Shown: positions 4,715 through 9,296 of the stretch, one piece after another
Numbering within the stretch: position 1 is the stretch's first letter
Layout of the letters: the number at the start of each line of letters is the position of its first letter
Notes under the pieces: generated by a model
Database searches by the model: none
What the model was told of the DNA's origin: nothing
Seen by the model: only the letters and a program-made list of their open reading frames with translations
Assembly (NCBI GenBank): GCA_022708385.1
Contig: JAKIYU010000086.1
Span: 1 to 9,296 of the forward strand
Direction of reading: 5' to 3'
Length of the DNA stretch: 9,296 nucleotides
From: Bacteroidota bacterium
GTDB taxonomy: Bacteria; Bacteroidota; Bacteroidia; Bacteroidales; PXBB01
Translations under genes and position numbers: made by a program

Positions 4715-7069
4715 ATGAATAAAGTACAATCCCAGATTCCCCACGAAAGCGCACAGCATCATGTAACCGGCCAGTCAGTATATATAAATGATATAGACCA
4801 TGTGGCCAACCTCCTGCACGGCAGGATAGTTTACAGTCCTCATGCGCATGCCCGTATAGTATCGTACGATATCAGCAAAGCTCGAAAACTTAAAGGCGTA
4901 AAAGCAGTGCTGACGTATAAAGACATTCCCGGGCACAACAACATAGGGCCGGTGGTGCATGATGAACCCTGCCTTGCGGTGGACAAAGTAGAATTTATAG
5001 GACAGGCCGTATTTCTGATTGCCGCAGAAACCGAGGATGTGGCGCGGGCAGCGGAAAAACTCATCAGCATACAATACGAGCCCCTCGAAGCCATCACCGA
5101 CCTGCCCACTGCCATCAGAAAAAAGAACCTTATTGCACCGCCCCGTAAAATTGAAACAGGGAACACCACCCAAGCCCTTAAAAAAGCGCCCCACTCCCTT
5201 AAAGGCACCCTGGTAATAGGTGGACAGGAGCACTGGTACCTCGAAACACATGCCGCTCTTTGCGTGCCCGATGAAGACCATTATAAAGTGTATGCATCTT
5301 CTCAGAACCCTACCGAAACACAAATTCTGGTGGCTGAAGTGCTTGGGTTGCCAAGCAACTGCGTCGAAGTAGAAGTAAAACGCATGGGCGGCGCCTTTGG
5401 CGGCAAAGAAACACAGGGCAACCATTATGCCTGCTGGGCTGCCTTACTGAGCTGCAAAACAGGCCAACCCGTAAGAATTTCCCTTTTCCGCGACGACGAC
5501 CAGAAAACAACGGGTAAACGCCATCCGTTCATTATTGATTATGAAGTGGGTTTTGATGATAAAGGTGTTATCAGCGCTGTGGACTTTGTACAAAATGCCA
5601 ATGCAGGCTATGCCACCGACCTTTCAATGGCAATACTCGAGCGTGCCATGCTCCATGCCGAAAACGCTTACTACATCCCCAATATGCGTATCATTGGTCG
5701 GGCATATAAAACAAATCTGCCCTCAAATACAGCTTATCGTGGCTTTGGAGGTCCACAAGGTATGGCTGCTATGGAAACTATCATCGACCGCATTGCACGC
5801 ACCCTGGGCAAAGATGCCACCGAAATACGCTTTCGCAACTTCTACGGCATATCCGACCGTAATATAACCCCCTACGGACAAATGGTCGAAAATAACCGCC
5901 TGTTTACGGTTTACGATAAAATTATCCGCAGTAGCGATTACTACAACCGCAGAGAGGTTGTAAACAAATTCAATGCAGCCCACAAATACGCCAAAAGAGG
6001 CCTGGCCCTTACCCCGGTTAAGTTCGGTATTTCATTTACCACTTCGTTCCTCAACCAGGCCGGTGCTTTGGTGCATATATACAAGGATGGCTCAGTCCTC
6101 GTCAGCCACGGGGGGACCGAAATGGGGCAGGGGCTGCACACCAAAATCATGCAGATAGCCGCTGCCGAGCTGGGGGTATCTATCCACCGTATTAAAGTAG
6201 GTCCCACAAACACGTCCAAAGTACCTAACACTTCACCCACGGCTGCATCGTCGGGCACCGATATGAATGGCATGGCCGTGAAAAACGCTGTTGATAAACT
6301 TAAAGAACGTATAGCTGAAGTGGTGGCCGCCCATTTTAATGAGAAAGCCGGCAAAAACAGTTCGAGAAAAGAAAACATCATTTTCGAAAACGATGTTATT
6401 TACGACAGCACCAACAAGAAACGGTGCCTTGCATTTGAAGAAGCTGTAACCATAGCCTACCTTAAACAAACCAGCCTCAGCGCCACAGGCTATTACAGGA
6501 CGCCCGATGTCAACTTTAACAGGGAAACGGGCAAGGGTAAGCCTTTTCATTATTACACTTTTGCCATGGCGGTAGCCGAAGTGGAAGTGGACATACTTAC
6601 AGGGCACCACAAAATCTTGCGCACCGATATTGTTTTTGACCTGGGTGATTCTATAAACAAGCTTATCGACCGTGGACAGATTGAAGGTGCTTTTATCCAG
6701 GGTGTGGGCTGGTGTACTACCGAGGACATGAAATACGATAAAAACGGCAACCTGCTCAATCACAGTCCCGATACCTATAAAATACCTACCATAAGCGATA
6801 TCCCCGAAGATTTCCGTGTAACCATCCTCGACGGCATACCCAATCCCAACACCATACGCCGCAGCAAAGCCGTGGGCGAGCCTCCCTTTATGCTCTGTTT
6901 CTCGGTATGGCTGGCCATTAAGGATGCCATTTCAGCCGTAACAAACCACAAAAAAGAGCCTGCGTTCAGTATTCCGGCTACGAATGAAGTTATTTTATCT
7001 GCCGTGGATAGCCTTATTAATGGAATTGATAGCCACAAAGCCACCAAGACACAAAGGGAAAAAAAATAA
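4715..7069 (+). CDS. xdhB: Xanthine dehydrogenase molybdenum-binding subunit
   Basis: The catalytic subunit that hydroxylates purines such as hypoxanthine and xanthine at the molybdenum cofactor, 784 residues, normal for bacterial XdhB. Residues matching bovine xanthine oxidase by motif and spacing are Gln197 (Q767) in 'SSQNPTETQ', Glu232 (E802) in 'GGAFGGKET', Arg310 (R880) in 'LERAMLHAENAYYIP', Arg342 and Phe344 (R912, F914) in 'YRGFGGPQGM', Phe441 (F1009) in 'FGISF', and Glu722 (E1261) in 'KAVGEPP'. 'HGGTEMGQGLHTK' (465-477) and 'TSPTAASSGTDMNG' (506-519) are also typical. The Glu232/Arg310 pair points to a purine substrate rather than an aldehyde or CO. The last 12 residues (SHKATKTQREKK) are encoded by a dispersed octamer repeat, probably replacing the native end. 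XdhC, the cofactor-insertion partner, is not in the window. Confidence 0.96.
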   Translation: MNKVQSQIPHESAQHHVTGQSVYINDIDHVANLLHGRIVYSPHAHARIVSYDISKARKLKGVKAVLTYKDIPGHNNIGPVVHDEPCLAVDKVEFIGQAVFLIAAETEDVARAAEKLISIQYEPLEAITDLPTAIRKKNLIAPPRKIETGNTTQALKKAPHSLKGTLVIGGQEHWYLETHAALCVPDEDHYKVYASSQNPTETQILVAEVLGLPSNCVEVEVKRMGGAFGGKETQGNHYACWAALLSCKTGQPVRISLFRDDDQKTTGKRHPFIIDYEVGFDDKGVISAVDFVQNANAGYATDLSMAILERAMLHAENAYYIPNMRIIGRAYKTNLPSNTAYRGFGGPQGMAAMETIIDRIARTLGKDATEIRFRNFYGISDRNITPYGQMVENNRLFTVYDKIIRSSDYYNRREVVNKFNAAHKYAKRGLALTPVKFGISFTTSFLNQAGALVHIYKDGSVLVSHGGTEMGQGLHTKIMQIAAAELGVSIHRIKVGPTNTSKVPNTSPTAASSGTDMNGMAVKNAVDKLKERIAEVVAAHFNEKAGKNSSRKENIIFENDVIYDSTNKKRCLAFEEAVTIAYLKQTSLSATGYYRTPDVNFNRETGKGKPFHYYTFAMAVAEVEVDILTGHHKILRTDIVFDLGDSINKLIDRGQIEGAFIQGVGWCTTEDMKYDKNGNLLNHSPDTYKIPTISDIPEDFRVTILDGIPNPNTIRRSKAVGEPPFMLCFSVWLAIKDAISAVTNHKKEPAFSIPATNEVILSAVDSLINGIDSHKATKTQREKK
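7034..7056 (+). repeat. CACNAAG octamer repeat inside the xdhB 3' end
   Basis: Three units, CACAAAG, CACCAAG and CACAAAG, start at 7034, 7042 and 7050 with a period of 8 bp. They encode most of the tail 'HKATKTQRE' of XdhB. The same heptamer family fills the following intergenic region, so the coding tail seems to derive from repeat DNA rather than from the enzyme. Confidence 0.75.
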
Positions 7070-7136
7070 AGTGTCTGAAGTATTCCGATGGCTATTAGGA
7101 TAAAGTGCCTAAAATACTTAAAGTTGGCCATTCGGA
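7068..7136. repeat. AAAGTG-type repeats after xdhB, related to the xdhA-xdhB spacer
   Basis: AAAGTGTCTGAAGTATT (7068-7084) begins within the xdhB stop codon and is followed by AAAGTGCCTAAAATACTT (7102-7119), an imperfect second copy. The 13-mer TAAAGTGCCTAAA at 7101-7113 also occurs in reverse complement at 4672-4684 and 4690-4702. TCCGATGGC (7084-7092) pairs with GCCATTCGGA (7127-7136), a 9-bp stem with one bulge that encloses the second copy. Confidence 0.7.
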
Positions 7137-7152
7137 CGCAGGCAGTGTGAAC

Positions 7153-7218
7153 CACGAATGCACGAAGCACCACAAAGAAGATAGCTACGAAGTCACCAAG
7201 GTACGAAGGGTCACAAAA
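7153..7218 (+). repeat. CACNAAG heptamer array upstream of ygeY
   Basis: Seven units fitting YACNAAN (CACGAAT, CACGAAG, CACAAAG, TACGAAG, CACCAAG, TACGAAG, CACAAAA) start at 7153, 7161, 7171, 7186, 7194, 7202 and 7212. Most intervals are 8 or 10 bp. This is the 'CACAAAG/CACGAAG' family often scattered between genes in environmental bacteria. The array stops about 24 bp before the predicted ygeY -7 box. Open frames across it are artefacts of the repeat. Confidence 0.7.
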
Positions 7219-7241
7219 AAAGCAAGTAAGCAATTTTTTGT

Positions 7242-7249
7242 TACCTTTG
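7242..7249 (+). promoter_or_regulatory. Predicted -7 box for ygeY
   Basis: TACCTTTG is an exact TAnnTTTG match, 29 bp before the ygeY ATG, within TTGTTACCTTTGCA, which closely resembles the context TTGTTACATTTG before ssb. No clear -33 TTG is seen at the right spacing. An own promoter here suggests ygeY need not depend on read-through from xdhB. Confidence 0.5.
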
Positions 7250-7278
7250 CACACTTTTAATTTTTAAAGAATACAACT

Positions 7279-8463
7279 ATGAACACATTCGAAAAAATCA
7301 GAGAATTATCCGTAAAGTACACCGATTACACGGCACAAAATTTATCCAAACTTGTTAAAATAAAATCGCTGAGCCTTCAGGAAAAAGACGTACAGCTTGA
7401 ACTCAAACGCCAGATGGAAGAAGCCGGTTTCGACGAAGTATTCATTGACGGGTTGGGCAATGTTATAGGCCGCATAGGTAACGGGCCAAAAAAGATAGCT
7501 ATAGATGCACACATGGATACTGTTGATGTCGGCAATATGGCCAACTGGGAATTCGACCCCTTTTGTGGCACTGTAAAGGATGGCTATGTATGGGGCCGTG
7601 GCACCGTTGACCAGAAAGGCGGAGCGGCATCATTCATCACTGCCGGCCGCATCCTTAAAGAAATAGGCGTTCCCGAAGATGTTACTGTTTATTTTGTAGG
7701 TTCTGTTATAGAAGAAGACTGCGATGGCCTGTGCTGGAAGTACATAATCGAAGAAGATAAACTGCGTCCCGACTGCGTTATCAGCACCGAACCCACCAAC
7801 CTCAATATCTACAGGGGTCACCGCGGCCGCATGGAAATGCACATGATTTTCAACGGTGTTTCTGCCCATGGCTCTGCCCCCGAAAGAGGTGTTAATGCCG
7901 TTTACAAGGCATCCAGAGCGTGTCTCGAAGTAGAAAAACTACACGAAAACCTCGCTCACGACGAATTTCTGGGCAAGGGCAGCGTGACCGTTTCCGAGTT
8001 CATCTCCGGCAGCCCTTCGCTTTGCGCCGTGGCCGATTTTGCACGTGTTCATCTCGACAGAAGGCTTACCTGGGGCGAAACAAAAGATAGTGCCGTAGCC
8101 GAAATCAACAACATCGTACAAAAAGAAGGTGGCAAAGTAGAGGTGTTGCAGTATAAAGAAACCGCCTATACGGGCCTTGAATATGGTATGGAAAAATATT
8201 ATCCCACATGGAAAATTGAAGAATCACATCCTGTCGTGGTCAATGCTGTTGAAAGTTATGTTAAACTTTATGATAAAAAACCCCTTGTGGATAAATGGAC
8301 ATTCTCAACCAATGGTGTTACCATACAGGGCATTTATGGTATTCCTGTTATTGGTTTTGGACCAGGCAACGAAGTGCTGGCCCATGCACCCAATGAAAAA
8401 ACACCCCTAGAACATCTGGTGGTGGCTTCAGCTTTTTATGCCGCCTTTGTAATTAATTATTAA
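7279..8463 (+). CDS. ygeY: YgeY-type M20 metallohydrolase
   Basis: A 394-residue cytosolic M20-family zinc hydrolase that best fits the YgeY group (annotated as selenium-metabolism-linked hydrolases). M20 enzymes cleave amide bonds in peptides or N-acyl/N-carbamoyl amino acids; the exact substrate is unknown. Visible metal ligands and catalytic residues are His78 and Asp80 ('DAHMD'), the bridging Asp111 in 'GRGTVDQKGG', the base pair Glu145-Glu146 in 'VIEED', Glu171 in 'STEPT', and His368 in 'LAHAPNE'. The dimerisation 'lid' insert lies at about 180-295, including 'NGVSAHGSAPERGVNA' (192-207). There is no signal peptide. In E. coli ygeY sits with ygeX, ssnA, hyuA and xdhD, genes tied to purine/urate breakdown. 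Its position here 209 bp after xdhB suggests a shared pathway. The family call is firm; the YgeY subgroup is probable; the pathway is inferred. Confidence 0.88.
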   Translation: MNTFEKIRELSVKYTDYTAQNLSKLVKIKSLSLQEKDVQLELKRQMEEAGFDEVFIDGLGNVIGRIGNGPKKIAIDAHMDTVDVGNMANWEFDPFCGTVKDGYVWGRGTVDQKGGAASFITAGRILKEIGVPEDVTVYFVGSVIEEDCDGLCWKYIIEEDKLRPDCVISTEPTNLNIYRGHRGRMEMHMIFNGVSAHGSAPERGVNAVYKASRACLEVEKLHENLAHDEFLGKGSVTVSEFISGSPSLCAVADFARVHLDRRLTWGETKDSAVAEINNIVQKEGGKVEVLQYKETAYTGLEYGMEKYYPTWKIEESHPVVVNAVESYVKLYDKKPLVDKWTFSTNGVTIQGIYGIPVIGFGPGNEVLAHAPNEKTPLEHLVVASAFYAAFVINY

Positions 8464-8470
8464 CATTCGG

Positions 8471-8499
8471 TTGGCATAAGCTATTTTTTGTTACATTTG
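8471..8499 (+). promoter_or_regulatory. Predicted ssb promoter
   Basis: TTG (8471-8473), an 18-bp spacer and TACATTTG (8492-8499) fit the Bacteroidota sigma-ABfr pattern of -33 TTG and -7 TAnnTTTG. The -7 box lies 38 bp before the ssb ATG, after an AT-rich leader. Confidence 0.6.
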
Positions 8500-8537
8500 T
8501 TAATCGTATTAATATTCATTAAAAAAAAACACGAATT

Positions 8538-8963
8538 ATGATAGGAGTAAACAGGGTAATTCTTATTGGCAACCTGGGCAGAGACCCAGAAATAAGGCAA
8601 CTTGAAAGTGGCACAAAAGTAGCCACCTTTTCATTGGCCACCACCGAATCGTACAAAAACAAAGAAGGCAATAAAATTGACCAAACCGAATGGCACAACA
8701 TTGTCCTTTGGAGAGGGCTGGCCGAGGTTGCTGAAAAACACCTCAAAAAAGGCAATACAATTTACATTGAGGGAAAAATACGCACCCGTTCGTGGGACGA
8801 TAAGGATGGCAATAAAAGATATACCACCGAAATTGTTGGTGATAATATTACTATGCTGGGCGGGCGCAAAGAACAGGATGGAATGTCTGTTCCAAACACT
8901 ACTGCAACTCCGGAACAACCGGATGTTATACACGGCAGCGAATCGGATGATTTGCCGTTTTAG
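8538..8963 (+). CDS. ssb: Single-stranded DNA-binding protein SSB
   Basis: A 141-residue SSB, typical in length, which coats single-stranded DNA during replication, recombination and repair and recruits partner enzymes. The OB-fold spans about residues 1-108, starting with 'GVNRVILIGNLGRDPEIR'. Base-stacking aromatics are likely Trp52, Trp58, Tyr76 and Trp86. A short, polar, flexible linker (about 109-135) leads to the acidic tip 'SDDLPF', the conserved docking site for SSB-interacting proteins, ending in Pro-Phe as expected. The ATG at 8538 gives the standard N-terminus. It has its own promoter and is followed at once by a weak hairpin with a T-run, so it is probably monocistronic. Nothing indicates a plasmid or phage copy. 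Confidence 0.96.
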   Translation: MIGVNRVILIGNLGRDPEIRQLESGTKVATFSLATTESYKNKEGNKIDQTEWHNIVLWRGLAEVAEKHLKKGNTIYIEGKIRTRSWDDKDGNKRYTTEIVGDNITMLGGRKEQDGMSVPNTTATPEQPDVIHGSESDDLPF

Positions 8964-8964
8964 G

Positions 8965-8985
8965 AACTTTTATAAAAGTTTTTTT
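8965..8985 (+). terminator. Possible intrinsic terminator of ssb
   Basis: AACTTTTATAAAAGTT (8965-8980) is a perfect 16-nt palindrome beginning one base after the ssb stop and followed by five more Ts. The stem has only one G-C pair per arm, so termination may be weak. Its T-run overlaps the likely -33 element of the tRNA promoter. Confidence 0.45.
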
Positions 8986-9012
8986 GGTATATTAATTTTT
9001 TCATTAATTTTG
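8984..9012 (+). promoter_or_regulatory. Predicted tRNA-Phe promoter
   Basis: TTG (8984-8986), an 18-bp spacer and TAATTTTG (9005-9012) match the Bacteroidota promoter pattern with the same spacing as at ssb. The tRNA begins 17 bp after the -7 box, leaving a short 5' leader. Confidence 0.6.
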
Positions 9013-9028
9013 CACTTCCAAAATTAAT

Positions 9029-9101
<73 letters not shown>

Positions 9102-9105
9102 CTTC

Positions 9106-9134
9106 AAAAGCCTGAAAATCAGGCTTTTATTGTT
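9106..9134 (+). terminator. Intrinsic terminator after tRNA-Phe
   Basis: AAAAGCCTGA (9106-9115) and TCAGGCTTTT (9119-9128) form a perfect 10-bp stem with a 3-nt AAA loop, followed by the T-rich run ATTGTTTT. It starts 4 nt after the tRNA end. The symmetric A/T flanks mean it could also stop transcription from the right. Confidence 0.85.
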
Positions 9135-9296
9135 TTATGCATTACGTCTATATTATTTTCAGTGAAAAGTTAACCCAACTTGAGCATAATTACCAGAAAA
9201 AAGGATAATTTTTTCGATTTTTCTTTAATTTTTTCTTACATATAAATCGTATAATACTCAATATCAATATGATATGATTTTTGGTTAAATATGTAG
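9135..9296. other. AT-rich stretch with no supported gene
   Basis: No ORF of convincing length or pattern is seen on either strand. The only structure noted is a small hairpin, ATATCA-ATA-TGATAT (9261-9275). The end of the window may be the upstream region of a gene lying beyond it. Confidence 0.4.

Noticed and set aside
4775..5425. 216-codon minus-strand ORF opposite xdhB
   Set aside because: Cys/Phe-rich translation with no domain pattern; antisense shadow of a strongly conserved gene.
6775..7254. 159-codon minus-strand ORF crossing the xdhB end and the intergenic repeats
   Set aside because: Part is antisense to xdhB and part is a reading of the CACNAAG repeat; the hydrophobic look comes from repeat codons.

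Overview
The window looks like a chromosomal segment of a Bacteroidota bacterium. The signs are upstream boxes fitting the Bacteroidota -7 consensus TAnnTTTG (before hipB, xdhA, ygeY, ssb and the tRNA), no clear Shine-Dalgarno sequences, an AT-rich background, a Bacteroidota-type RAYT with 'HFERSEKS/HSEQSEES' palindromic repeats, and an SSB ending in DDLPF. The genus cannot be named from this sequence.

Layout. Positions 1-1435 are an AT-rich, mobile-element-rich zone. It holds an unrecognised ORF open at the left edge, a short remnant resembling the C-terminus of a DDE transposase, a convergent RAYT (REP-associated tyrosine transposase) gene whose 3' end looks cut by that remnant, and a gene-free stretch packed with inverted repeats. 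Positions 1436-3016 (minus strand) hold a HipBA-type toxin-antitoxin pair; its promoter is bracketed by a perfect 9-bp inverted repeat. Positions 3144-8463 (plus strand) hold a two-subunit xanthine dehydrogenase (xdhA, FeS/FAD; xdhB, molybdenum subunit) and a YgeY-type M20 metallohydrolase. After these come ssb (8538-8963), tRNA-Phe(GAA) with a strong terminator, and about 160 bp with no gene.

How the genes work together. XdhA and XdhB should form one molybdenum hydroxylase. All active-site residues I could align to bovine xanthine oxidase are present, including the two purine-binding ones. YgeY homologues are known from purine/selenium-linked catabolic gene clusters (for example the E. coli ygeW-ygeX-ygeY-ssnA-hyuA-xdhD region), so this trio plausibly belongs to purine or urate catabolism. 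HipBA and RAYT are accessory; ssb and tRNA-Phe are housekeeping.

The most unusual content lies between genes. Short AAAGTG-type repeats start exactly at the stop codons of both xdh subunits and form a long hairpin between them. A separate CACNAAG octamer family fills the xdhB-ygeY gap and appears to have supplied the C-terminal tail of XdhB. A nested palindrome sits just upstream of the RAYT gene and is a candidate substrate for it. I do not see a clearly new multi-gene system.
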